In this document: piece by piece, positions 1 to 7,294 of the stretch
How the letters are laid out: every line of letters starts with the position of its first letter
Position numbering within the stretch: the stretch's first letter is position 1
Source of the DNA: Hyphomicrobiales bacterium
GTDB taxonomy: Bacteria; Pseudomonadota; Alphaproteobacteria; Rhizobiales; Methyloligellaceae
Length of the DNA stretch: 64,000 nucleotides
Assembly: GCA_021775525.1 (NCBI GenBank)
Contig: JAJFHQ010000037.1
Span: forward strand, 1-64,000
Reading direction: 5' to 3'
The notes under the pieces: model-generated
Databases searched by the model: none
What the model was told of the DNA's origin: nothing
What the model saw: only the letters and a program-made list of their open reading frames with translations
Program-made: the position numbers and the translations under genes

Positions 1-53
1 GCGTGTCAGGGGGCAAACCCGATCAAATCATACCGTGCTGTTTGCGGGGAAAA

Positions 54-129
54 TGGTGGGCGATGCAAGGCTTGAACTTGCGACCTCTTCGATGTCACCG
101 AAGCGCTCTTCCAGCTGAGCTAATCGCCC
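54..129 (-). tRNA. tRNA-Val (GAC anticodon)
   Basis: Read on the minus strand, this 76-base stretch folds as a full cloverleaf. The 7-bp acceptor stem pairs GGGCGAT with ATCGCCC. The D stem pairs GCTC with GAGC. The anticodon stem pairs CTTCG with CGAAG around the loop GTGACAT, which places GAC at positions 34-36. The T arm pairs GCAAG with CTTGC around TTCAAGC. The discriminator A is followed by an encoded CCA (plus-strand tgg at 54-56). A GAC anticodon reads GUC and GUU valine codons. The gene lies just beyond the 3' end of cpdR on the same strand. Confidence 0.96.
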
Positions 130-245
130 GCCCGTGCCACATCAGAGCTTGAGCAGCCCGGCGGCACATAACAGTGTCAGTCCTATATCGGCATTGCCCG
201 GGTGAGGCAAGACACTCAAAGCCGTGGCTTTCGAAGATCAGAGGC

Positions 246-605
246 TTAGGCCGCCAGCATCCGTTCGATTTCGCCAACAAGATCTTTCAGGTGAAACGGC
301 TTGGACAACACCTTGGCGTCTTTCGGCGCCTGGCTGTCGGGGTTCAGCGCGACTGCGGCAAACCCGGTGATGAACATGATCTTCAGATCGGGATCGAGGT
401 CGGCTGCGCGGCGCGCAAGCTCGATGCCGTCCATCTCCGGCATGACAATATCGGTCAGCAGCAGCGTGAAGGGCTCTTCCTTGAGCCGCTCATAGGCCTC
501 CACGCCATTGGCGAAGGACACCACGTCATAACCAGCATTTTGCAACGCCTTGACGAGAAACTTGCGCATATCCTCGTCATCTTCGGCCAGAAGAATACGG
601 TTCAT
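246..605 (-). CDS. cpdR: CpdR-type single-domain response regulator
   Basis: A 119-residue receiver domain with no output domain. The acidic pocket is seen in LLAEDDED near the N-terminus, the phosphoacceptor Asp in LLTDIVMPEMDG, the conserved Thr in MFITGF, and the Lys in VLSKPFH. The stretch AAVALNPDS followed by AKVLSKPFHLKDL matches what I recall of CpdR, the alphaproteobacterial adaptor that in its unphosphorylated form directs substrates (including PdeA and, indirectly, CtrA) to ClpXP in the CckA-ChpT phosphorelay. The frame is open further upstream to 677, but the ATG at 605 gives the family N-terminus MNRILLAEDD. A second in-frame ATG lies at 635. The gene is divergent from the N-formylglutamate amidohydrolase gene, a neighbour pairing I recall from Rhizobiales. 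Confidence 0.92.
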   Translation of the reverse strand: MNRILLAEDDEDMRKFLVKALQNAGYDVVSFANGVEAYERLKEEPFTLLLTDIVMPEMDGIELARRAADLDPDLKIMFITGFAAVALNPDSQAPKDAKVLSKPFHLKDLVGEIERMLAA

Positions 606-890
606 TTGTCCGTCTTTAAGCTCGTTAATTGTCATACCACTGCCTTTGTTAGCCTGTTCAGCGCAATTAGACGCCAATTTGGTACGAAAATCGTAAACGC
701 CCTGCCCTTACTTCCCATACGGATAAAACCAAACCCCGGGGGCAGGCACATGAAATAAAACATATAAGGCCGCAAAACCCTCCTCACAGTGCTGGACTCC
801 GCGCGGTTGGCTTGGCACTCTCAAAAGAAACACGGGGTGGGGATTCACGTGATCAGGCAGTTGTTCAGCAAAGCAGGACTTGGCTTCGCC

Positions 891-1793
891 ATGAGTGAAA
901 GCGACACTGCAAAAACCGCGGAGGTCTTCACAAAACCGTTTGAAATCCTTGCGCCGGCGAAACACACCGCCCCGCTGGTGTTCAATTCTCCCCATAGCGG
1001 CCGCGTTTATCTCAATAATTTCCTGGCGGCCTCGCGGCTGGACCTGCCGAGCCTGCGCCGGTCTGAAGACACCTTTGTCGAGCAGCTGTTCGCGCCCGTC
1101 GTAAAGCTTGGCGCGCCGCTGATGCACGCGCATTTTCCACGTGCCTATCTGGATGTGAACCGCGAGCCCTTCGAGCTTGATCCGGCGCTGATCACCGGCA
1201 CCCTGCCACACTATGCCAATACCCAGTCGGTCCGTGTCGTCGGCGGGCTGGGTACCATCGCTCGGGTGGTCTCGGAATCGGAGGAGATTTATCAAAACCC
1301 CCTGCGCCTTGTTGAAGCGCTGGAGCGCATCAACCAACACTACATGCCCTATCACTCCGCGCTGGACGGGCTGATGCAGGCCTGCCTGGAGAAGTTCGGG
1401 TGCGCTGTGCTGATCGATTGTCACTCAATGCCCTCGAGCCCGCTGTACGACACGGGCTGCGTGCGCCCGGATATCGTGCTTGGTGACCGCTTCTCCACAT
1501 CCTGCAATCCCGAATTCACGCGCCTGACAGCTGAACATCTCAAAAATATGGGCTACGTGGTGGCCTTCAACAAGCCTTATGCGGGTGGGTTCATCACCGA
1601 GCATTACGGACGGCCCGCCAGGGGACGCCACGCGCTGCAGATCGAGGTGAACCGGGCGCTTTATATGGACGAGACGAAGTATCAGCACAGTGAAGATTTC
1701 ACGACTGTGCGCCGGGACCTCACCAGGCTGGCGGAAGCCATGATCGAGATGGCTCCCGCGCTGTTCGACGTGCCCCGGGCCGCCGCTGAATAG
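891..1793 (+). CDS. N-formylglutamate amidohydrolase family protein
   Basis: A 300-residue protein of the N-formylglutamate amidohydrolase family (PF05013), zinc-dependent enzymes that release formate from N-formyl-L-glutamate in one histidine degradation route. Family blocks are visible: FNSPHSGRVY near the N-terminus, FPRAYLDVNREPFELD, IDCHSMPSSP, and GGFITEHYGRP followed by LQIEVNRALYMDE. I chose the ATG at 891 (MSESDT), with AGCAGGAC upstream; the frame is open from 789, but the extra 34 residues look unconserved. No other hut genes are near, so a general deformylase or amidohydrolase role is possible. Divergent from cpdR. Confidence 0.9.
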   Translation: MSESDTAKTAEVFTKPFEILAPAKHTAPLVFNSPHSGRVYLNNFLAASRLDLPSLRRSEDTFVEQLFAPVVKLGAPLMHAHFPRAYLDVNREPFELDPALITGTLPHYANTQSVRVVGGLGTIARVVSESEEIYQNPLRLVEALERINQHYMPYHSALDGLMQACLEKFGCAVLIDCHSMPSSPLYDTGCVRPDIVLGDRFSTSCNPEFTRLTAEHLKNMGYVVAFNKPYAGGFITEHYGRPARGRHALQIEVNRALYMDETKYQHSEDFTTVRRDLTRLAEAMIEMAPALFDVPRAAAE

Positions 1794-1845
1794 CGATATC
1801 GATCCTGAAAATAGGAAATCGTGCGGGATACAGGATTGGGGTGCC

Positions 1846-1920
1846 AAAAAAAGGGGCCGCCTGAGAAAACCGGGCGGCCCAAGTCTAAGGGAGGAAACGC
1901 CCAAAACTTGGGCAGCGGCA
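1846..1920 (-). ncRNA. MmgR/alpha-r8-like trans-acting small RNA candidate
   Basis: On the minus strand a compact RNA of about 75 nt can be drawn. Its 5' hairpin (1913-1899) pairs GCCCAA with TTGGGC. A single-stranded middle carries the pyrimidine-rich segment TTTCCTCCC (1897-1889). The 3' end is an 8-bp GC hairpin pairing GGGCCGCC (1880-1873) with GGCGGCCC (1861-1854), followed by C and seven T (1852-1846), an excellent intrinsic terminator. No minus-strand protein gene ends here, so the terminator needs an RNA of its own. Layout, CCUCCC loop and location between N-formylglutamate amidohydrolase and a monophosphatase gene match my recollection of the MmgR (alpha-r8) family of Rhizobiales, which controls polyhydroxybutyrate accumulation in Sinorhizobium. 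The exact 5' end is inferred. Confidence 0.72.
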
Positions 1921-2059
1921 GAACATCAGAGATGTCGATACCGCGTTGCAACAACATGTCCGTGCGGCGCACAAATTTCAAGATATTAACTAATATTAAG
2001 AAAATATTCGCAGCACATGGTGCTCATTTGCAACACCGGGTGTAATGGATGATCAGACC

Positions 2060-2076
2060 CGGAAAGATGCCGGGAT
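2060..2076 (+). other. Small hairpin in the hisN leader
   Basis: A 5-bp GC stem (CCCGG / CCGGG) with a 7-nt loop lies about 60 bases upstream of the hisN start. Nothing identifies it as a known riboswitch. The 2046-2135 stretch otherwise holds only the probable promoter region of hisN. Confidence 0.3.
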
Positions 2077-2135
2077 AGGATGTTACTGATTAGCGCATTG
2101 ATTATTTTACCGAAATCCTGACAGGAGCCAAAAAT

Positions 2136-2939
2136 TTGAGTGCCTCGGAACAGGAAAATTTTGACGCGTATCTAGCGTTTGCGCACCGGCTGGCGGACCT
2201 TTCGGCAACGGCAGTTATGCGATATTTTCGCAACATACATCGCGTTGAAGACAAGTCTGGCGGCGGCAACTATGATCCGGTGACTAACGCGGACCGCGAA
2301 GCTGAACAAGTGATTCGCGCCGAGGTTGCGCAGAATTGGCCTGATCATGACGTGCGCGGCGAGGAATTTGGCAGTGATGCCAGTGGTGCGGAATATTGCT
2401 GGCTGGTGGATCCAATCGACGGGACCAGGCCCTTTATCATGGGGCTGCCGGTCTGGGGCACATTGATTGCCCTGACGAAGGGCAGCGTGCCGGTCCTGGG
2501 GCTGATGAACCAGCCCTTCACCGGCGAACGCTACTGGAGTGGGGCCGGTGGCGCCTGGTACCGCGGCCCGGAAGGCGAAAAACAAATATCGACGCGGGCC
2601 TGTCCGCAACTTGGGGACGCTATCCTGTCCTCAACAAGTCCCGATCTGTTTGCAACAGCCGGTGACGAGCAACGCTTCGATGTCCTGAGCGAGAAAGTGC
2701 GCATGCGCTGGTTCGGTGGTGATTGTTATGCCTATTGCCTGCTGGCCGCCGGGCATATTGACCTGGTGGTCGAGTCGGGACTCTCCGTGCACGACATTGC
2801 CCCGCTCATTCCTATCATCGAGCGTGCGGGTGGATGCATCACAAGCTGGGATGGCGGGAAGGCATCGGATGGCGGTCATGCAGTAGCCTGCGGTGACCCT
2901 GCACTCCACGAAGCGGTGCTGAAAGTCCTGACCGGATAG
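2136..2939 (+). CDS. hisN: Histidinol-phosphatase, inositol monophosphatase family
   Basis: A 267-residue member of the IMPase fold. Magnesium-site motifs are visible: GEEFG with the metal-binding Glu, WLVDPIDGTRPF (the DPxDGT core), and GGDCYAYCLLAAGHIDLVVE near the third metal Asp. The CDPIDGTRPF-like form, with R and P after the core, is characteristic of HisN-type histidinol-phosphate phosphatases, which remove phosphate from L-histidinol phosphate in histidine synthesis. The start is TTG at 2136, preceded by AGGAG at 2122-2126. No other his genes are nearby, as is usual for hisN in this group. A broader inositol- or nucleotide-phosphatase role cannot be excluded. Confidence 0.85.
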   Translation: MSASEQENFDAYLAFAHRLADLSATAVMRYFRNIHRVEDKSGGGNYDPVTNADREAEQVIRAEVAQNWPDHDVRGEEFGSDASGAEYCWLVDPIDGTRPFIMGLPVWGTLIALTKGSVPVLGLMNQPFTGERYWSGAGGAWYRGPEGEKQISTRACPQLGDAILSSTSPDLFATAGDEQRFDVLSEKVRMRWFGGDCYAYCLLAAGHIDLVVESGLSVHDIAPLIPIIERAGGCITSWDGGKASDGGHAVACGDPALHEAVLKVLTG

Positions 2940-2991
2940 AGTTTCCAGACCATGTGTGCTCGTAAATGGGCAGCGGCTGACCGTTGCTGGG

Positions 2992-3063
2992 CATGTTCAC
3001 TTAACGCCGAAAGCGAACATCTCTCTGCATGAGCTGGAATGTCCGTTCTCAAAAGCGGATATT
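2992..3063. repeat. Two degenerate copies of the GCGGACAT hairpin repeat
   Basis: Two decayed units of the dispersed repeat sit in the gap downstream of hisN. One carries ATGTTCAC with GAAAGCGAACAT, the other ATGTCCGTT with AGCGGATAT. Better copies are found at 5975-6002 and 35124-35200. The open reading frame that crosses this stretch on the plus strand (2956-3288) looks like chance reading of repeat DNA. Confidence 0.55.
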
Positions 3064-3113
3064 GTCGGAACCGTCCTCTGGTTCGTTGAGTATCGAAAGA
3101 ACTCGACGTGGCA

Positions 3114-3167
3114 GCTGTCCCCGACCATAAGCCGGGGACAGCATAACCTTGCAGGCCTTTGGCCTGC
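3114..3167 (-). terminator. Tandem stem-loops after the globin-fusion gene
   Basis: Directly beyond the stop of the minus-strand globin-fusion gene lie two strong hairpins. One is a 7-bp GCAGGCC/GGCCTGC stem (3151-3167) with a 3-nt loop. The other is a 10-bp GCTGTCCCCG/CGGGGACAGC stem (3114-3142). Neither is followed by a clear T run, so they may act as transcript-end stabilisers or weak terminators rather than textbook intrinsic terminators. Confidence 0.5.
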
Positions 3168-3175
3168 TCAAGCTT

Positions 3176-4960
3176 CTATGATTTATTTTTGCGATTTGAA
3201 CCAAAGCCATTGCGGCGAGGTTTCATGTTATTCCTGCTCGGCTTCTGAACCGAGCGGTCCTGCTGCATTCCGCCTGAGCGGACAGTAGCGCGGCGCGACG
3301 AGCTGGTACCGTTCCGGATGATGCGAGTGCGTTTCACTCCATTGCTGCGATCCCGCACGGTGACATTTGGGCTCCTGCGTTTTATGGGGTTATTTCTCAC
3401 AACAGGCTTCGCATTGCGCACCGGGCGATGATCCCGGATGATGCGCTTTATCTTCGGGGTCGATTTTTTAGTCTTTATCTTGACGCCGATGGGACGCCCC
3501 AGAACAGACTTGTCGCGAACAACCGTAGTCTTCACCTTCCGGCCTTTACCGGGCTTAAGGTTCTCTCTTGAAATGCCGCGAACCGGTGCATTGCTGCCTT
3601 TTCTGATCCGGACCACCTCGTTGCCGCGACCGCCCCGCTTTATGGGCACGACCTCGTTGCCGCGACCTATAGGTTTCTGGTTGTTAGCCAATGAACCGCC
3701 ACGGAACATCTTGTCACGAACCATGCCGGTCTTGAGTTTGCCAACCGGGCGGCCGAGGATGGAGCGATCGCGTGCGATATCTTTCCGGGTGATGCCCTGA
3801 GGACCCTTGTAAAAAGCGCCCCCCTTGGCGAGGCCCAGTTTCATAGTGCCGGCGGGGCCTGTGTAAGCGGAGGGGTTTCGTGTGGCATCATTGCCCTTGA
3901 CGATGCTCTTCTTCACAGTGCGATTAAGACCACCATCGCGCGCATGATTCACCAAACCGTTCTCCAAACGGCGCTGTTCCAATCGTGACGGCTTTTTAGG
4001 TAGGGGCTTCAGACTCTCGCCAGAGGTGATGCCGCCCCTGTTGCTTATGAGATCGTTCACGCCCTGCCCTGCTTTGCCAGGAACGCGGTCCATCTTATCA
4101 CCCAGGTCATCCCACCAATCGGTATATTGCCGTTCGACCTCTCGAAGCTCTTCTTTTTTTCTTTCATCCCATTTTCCCTCGATTCGTAGGGATCCCTCTA
4201 CCAGTAACAATGCCGGTTTGACGGACACTTTGCCGATAGTGCTGAGAGCGGTATTTCGGGCGGCTTGTCCAACGCCAACAGGAACCTTGGCGGCTTTTAT
4301 GCCGACCTTGCCCACGGATTCCGCACCTTTACCTACGACCTTGGCGCCTTTCTTGGCAGCACTGCCGACTTTCTTTGCAGCACCACCGGCTTTCTTTGCT
4401 GCGCCGGTAATATCGCTGAGACCGAAAGCCTGAGCCTGAGAGGTGACCACCGGCAGGCTAACGGCAGCCATACCGCCTGCCAGCCCCAATGTCAGGCATA
4501 CTGCGGCAGCGGCATGGCTGAAACTGGCGCGTTTCGGCATCGCCTTCGGCACCTCGCACGCGGCGCGGCGCATCGGCTCTGAAACAATCGCATAAACGCT
4601 TATCCAGGCAATCCTGACGGATTCAGTAAAGGCAGTTCCCAGACCCTGTTTCAGAGTCCAGATAAGCGCTGCCCCAACTGAATCGTAATGCCAGTCCTCA
4701 ACGCCATAACGTTTATGCCTGCGTCCCATCTCTTCGAATACCGGGGTCAAGCGTTCCACCTGATCGGCATTCTCGACCACGAGGCTCAGAGCTTTCAATA
4801 GTTTGCCGCGTTGCTGCCCCATGTCCGTCTTGTCGAATAACGGCCTGGTGCTCGGGTCAATCTCAAACAGCCTTTGATAGAACATCTGTGCTGCGGTATC
4901 CGCAATCGGGACGACCTTGTCCCATGTCTCGCGGATCAACTTTGTCTGGTTCGGTGTCAT
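3176..4960 (-). CDS. Globin domain fused to a hydrophobic segment and a basic tail
   Basis: A 594-residue protein of unusual architecture. Residues 1-131 form a single-domain bacterial globin: MTPNQTKLIRETWDKV (helix A), FDKTDMGQQRGKLLKAL, and MGRRHKRYGV with the likely proximal haem His at about 82, as in Vitreoscilla-type haemoglobin. Residues about 147-180 are strongly hydrophobic and end in SQAQAFG, resembling a signal peptide with a cleavage site. Then come AAKK-rich repeats (about 187-225). A Lys/Arg-rich tail follows to the end, with repeated RD-[RK]-S-x-LGRP-[VI]-G units and a tandem GRGNEVV pair. I chose ATG 4960, preceded by AGGA; the frame stays open to 5029. A Met at 4540 could start the secreted half separately. 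Divergent from a LysR gene. Function unknown; the globin suggests O2, NO or redox sensing. Confidence 0.8.
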   Translation of the reverse strand: MTPNQTKLIRETWDKVVPIADTAAQMFYQRLFEIDPSTRPLFDKTDMGQQRGKLLKALSLVVENADQVERLTPVFEEMGRRHKRYGVEDWHYDSVGAALIWTLKQGLGTAFTESVRIAWISVYAIVSEPMRRAACEVPKAMPKRASFSHAAAAVCLTLGLAGGMAAVSLPVVTSQAQAFGLSDITGAAKKAGGAAKKVGSAAKKGAKVVGKGAESVGKVGIKAAKVPVGVGQAARNTALSTIGKVSVKPALLLVEGSLRIEGKWDERKKEELREVERQYTDWWDDLGDKMDRVPGKAGQGVNDLISNRGGITSGESLKPLPKKPSRLEQRRLENGLVNHARDGGLNRTVKKSIVKGNDATRNPSAYTGPAGTMKLGLAKGGAFYKGPQGITRKDIARDRSILGRPVGKLKTGMVRDKMFRGGSLANNQKPIGRGNEVVPIKRGGRGNEVVRIRKGSNAPVRGISRENLKPGKGRKVKTTVVRDKSVLGRPIGVKIKTKKSTPKIKRIIRDHRPVRNAKPVVRNNPIKRRSPNVTVRDRSNGVKRTRIIRNGTSSSRRATVRSGGMQQDRSVQKPSRNNMKPRRNGFGSNRKNKS

Positions 4961-5056
4961 CGTTCCTAATCCTTGTTTTAGGGGTTGGTATCTGTCGTGT
5001 GGAAAGGGAGATAGGAACACCAGTTGCATAATGGAAATGAATGTTTATGATGCAGT

Positions 5057-5075
5057 CCATAATGAACAATTATGG
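5057..5075. promoter_or_regulatory. Perfect inverted repeat, likely LysR operator
   Basis: CCATAAT and ATTATGG form a perfect 7-bp inverted repeat separated by 5 bases, immediately upstream of the LysR start at 5084 and within the 123-bp region shared with the divergent globin-fusion gene. LysR-type proteins usually bind AT-rich dyads in exactly this position and control both the divergent target and themselves. A related CATAATG half-site lies at about 5027. Confidence 0.6.
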
Positions 5076-5083
5076 AAGGACTT

Positions 5084-5956
5084 ATGACCAGAGAGATTGA
5101 TCTTTCCCTGCTCCGCGCTTTTGTAGCGGTGTCCGAGACCGGTGGGATGACCGCCGCCGGTCGGCATTTGAACCTGACCCAGGCTGCTGTAAGTCAACAG
5201 ATCAAACGTCTTGAGGAGTTGTTCGATAAGAAACTTTTCGACCGTACTCACCGTCTTCTAACGTCGACGCCAAGCGGAGAAAAATTGCTTCCCCACGCTG
5301 AGCGCATTCTTTCGCTGAATGACGATATCTGGGGCCGTATGACATCCAGCGCTCTGGAGGGTCAGGTCCGGATTGGCGTCCCCCACGATATCATCGACGC
5401 ATTCATGCCCCCGATCCTTCGAGGCTTTTCAAAAGCCTGGCCCGGTGTCGAAATTTCATTGGAGTGCACCTATTCCAGTATACTGATCCACGCACTGGAA
5501 AATGGAAAACTGGATCTCGTTCTTACCACTGAGGACAAACCAAATGACCGGAGTCAGTTGCTGCTGTCTGACCAGCTCGTCTGGGTTGGGGCAATTGGGG
5601 GAAGCATCCATGAACGCACTCCCCTGCCTGTTACTCTTGGAGATGAAAATTGCGGGTACCGTGCAGTGGCCCTGAAAGGGCTTAGTGAAATGGGACGTGA
5701 TTGGCGCTACGCCAGTGCATCAAGCGACCTCACGGCTTTTTTCGGTACGCTCGAAGCTGACCTGGCGATAGGACCGCTATTGTCGCAGACCGTACCGGAA
5801 GGATTTGAAATTCTGGATACTGGGAGCGGATTGCCATCTCTTCCAACATTCCACATCAACCTTTATGTCGCTCCGACAGCTCCGAGCGCGATAGCGTTGG
5901 AGCTTGAAAAACACATCACAAAGAGCTTTGCGAGCCGCTATCCCAAGGCCGCATAG
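5084..5956 (+). CDS. LysR-family transcriptional regulator
   Basis: A 290-residue LysR-type regulator. The N-terminal winged helix-turn-helix is clear: LSLLRAFVAVSETGGMTAAGRHLNLTQ, then AAVSQQIKRLEELFDKKLFDR. A periplasmic-binding-like effector domain starts near residue 90 (QVRIGVPHDI). The DNA-binding part resembles the LrhA/HexA branch. Of two in-frame ATGs, 5084 is preferred because GGAAGGA sits 4 bases upstream of it. Divergent from the globin-fusion gene with a palindrome between them, so that gene is the natural target. The effector is not evident from sequence. Confidence 0.9.
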   Translation: MTREIDLSLLRAFVAVSETGGMTAAGRHLNLTQAAVSQQIKRLEELFDKKLFDRTHRLLTSTPSGEKLLPHAERILSLNDDIWGRMTSSALEGQVRIGVPHDIIDAFMPPILRGFSKAWPGVEISLECTYSSILIHALENGKLDLVLTTEDKPNDRSQLLLSDQLVWVGAIGGSIHERTPLPVTLGDENCGYRAVALKGLSEMGRDWRYASASSDLTAFFGTLEADLAIGPLLSQTVPEGFEILDTGSGLPSLPTFHINLYVAPTAPSAIALELEKHITKSFASRYPKAA

Positions 5957-5974
5957 GTTAAATGGCAGTTTGGT

Positions 5975-6002
5975 ATGTCCGCTTTCCCCCGAAAGCGGAC
6001 AT
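5975..6002. repeat. Perfect copy of the GCGGACAT hairpin repeat
   Basis: ATGTCCGCTTTC and GAAAGCGGACAT form a perfect 12-bp stem around a CCCC loop, 20 bases after the LysR stop and before the convergent hydrolase gene. It may also act as a bidirectional terminator-like structure. Read in frame it gives MSAFGGKRTY-type peptides, a familiar spurious annotation in Rhizobiales. Related copies lie at 2992-3063, 20395-20407 and 35124-35200. Confidence 0.8.
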
Positions 6003-6072
6003 TGAGCCGTTGGGTGCCGGCCAACTAAATCGCCATTCTGAAGCTGGCCACCGTTCAGCTCTGGCTGCGTGC

Positions 6073-7032
6073 TTATGAGCGCACGTCCTGGTCTGCACCT
6101 GACACAAAAGCATCAAAGGCCGCCCACAGTTGCTCCCGGTAGCCGTCCTTTTCCTGCAACAGCTCGTGGCGCGCGCCGTCAATGACAATTCGGCTGCCCG
6201 CCTTCAGCTGCATGGCCAATTCATCGATAGCCAGGTTCGAGACAACCTTGTCCTCGCCTGCCGCCAGCATCAGCACTGGCACATGTACCTTGGGCGGGTA
6301 GCCAAAGGCGTTGATCTCTTTCATCGACGCAGCTGCTGCTTGCACCCACCCCATGGTGGGCGCGCCAAGCCCAAGCGCCGGGGCAGCCTCAAGGATCAAC
6401 CGGTTGCGTTCATAGCGGCGCTTGTCTGAAGTGAGTACATTGCCTTCGAACGGCTCTGTACCTGAAGCATCGCTTTTTCCCCCCGGGATAAAGAGATCAC
6501 CCAGCCCGAAGAATACAGCCAGCGACGCCAGGACATTTGTGAGCCCAAGCGAGGGCGCACCACCTCCAATCCGGATCATCGGCGCGCTGAACACCATGCG
6601 CTCGAACCAGCAGTCGCGTTTGCAACCCGCCCTAAGAAGAATATTGCCGCCCATGGAATGGCCCAGGGCAAAATAGGGTGGAGGACAGTCAGGCAGGACG
6701 ATCTCGCTCATGAACTGGTCGAGGTCGGCATCGAACTGCGCGAAATCATCGACATGACCCTTGAAAGAGTTGCGCAGGGACCGCGATGAGCCGCCCTGCC
6801 CGCGCCAGTCCATGGTGGCCACGGCAAATCCGCGCTGGCGCAGGTCGGAGACGGTTTCGAAATATTTCTCGATAAACTCCGAGCGCCCGCCAAACAGGCA
6901 CACAGTGCCCTTGCGCCCGCGTGCCGGGGGGTCCCAGCGCGCATAACGCAATTCCGCCCCGTCATAGGCCTTGATCGTGCCCGATACAGCCCCCGCCGGG
7001 ACGGGATTTCGCGGTATACCAACCAATGTCAT
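6073..7032 (-). CDS. Alpha/beta hydrolase, lysophospholipase (PldB)-like
   Basis: A 319-residue alpha/beta hydrolase of the Hydrolase_4/monoacylglycerol lipase group. The nucleophile elbow is GHSMGG. The oxyanion-side motif is LFGGRSEFIEKYFE. The likely catalytic Asp lies in MLAAGEDKVVSN and the His in IDGARHELLQEKD. The body FAVATMDWRGQGGSSR is typical of alphaproteobacterial PldB-like proteins, which hydrolyse lysophospholipids or monoacylglycerols. I used the ATG at 7032 (MTLVGIP); an upstream ATG at 7065 would add 11 residues, and neither has a strong ribosome site. It stands alone, convergent with the LysR gene. Confidence 0.85.
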   Translation of the reverse strand: MTLVGIPRNPVPAGAVSGTIKAYDGAELRYARWDPPARGRKGTVCLFGGRSEFIEKYFETVSDLRQRGFAVATMDWRGQGGSSRSLRNSFKGHVDDFAQFDADLDQFMSEIVLPDCPPPYFALGHSMGGNILLRAGCKRDCWFERMVFSAPMIRIGGGAPSLGLTNVLASLAVFFGLGDLFIPGGKSDASGTEPFEGNVLTSDKRRYERNRLILEAAPALGLGAPTMGWVQAAAASMKEINAFGYPPKVHVPVLMLAAGEDKVVSNLAIDELAMQLKAGSRIVIDGARHELLQEKDGYREQLWAAFDAFVSGADQDVRS

Positions 7033-7227
7033 GAGACGCGCTTGTCTTTTTTGAAAAAGGATCATGGACCCGGCCTGGGCCGGAGAGAGAGGCCAGTTTT
7101 ATCAACATATCCACCGGCCACCAGTGTCCAAGATTAAAATAATATTTACCAAAAGTTTAGCCCCTCTTGAATCCGGATTTTCCCGGCATATATTTTTCTA
7201 TGCGCATGCCGATTAAGGGTGCGCAAT

Positions 7228-7294
7228 TATCCAGTGAACCCGGCCACAACCGGCGGGTTCCGTAACGCATGTTGCTTCACAAGGAGGATATGTG
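7228..7294 (+). promoter_or_regulatory. ROSE-like RNA thermometer in the hsp20 leader
   Basis: The leader of the small heat-shock gene carries a hairpin pairing GAACCCG (7236-7242) with CGGGTTC (7254-7260). Next comes TTGCT (7272-7276), which matches the UYGCU box of ROSE elements, facing the strong Shine-Dalgarno AAGGAGGA (7281-7288). C, U and U at 7275-7277 can pair with A, A and G at 7281-7283, leaving the G-G opposition typical of ROSE. Such elements hide the ribosome site at low temperature and melt on heat shock; they are common before hsp20 genes in Rhizobiales. The 5' limit is estimated. Confidence 0.7.

Noticed and set aside
1821-2045. 74-codon plus-strand frame between the amidohydrolase and hisN
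   Set aside because: It reads through the small RNA and its terminator on the opposite strand and has no protein-like pattern.
2956-3288. 110-codon plus-strand frame
   Set aside because: It is built from the dispersed hairpin repeat and overlaps the end of the globin-fusion gene antisense.
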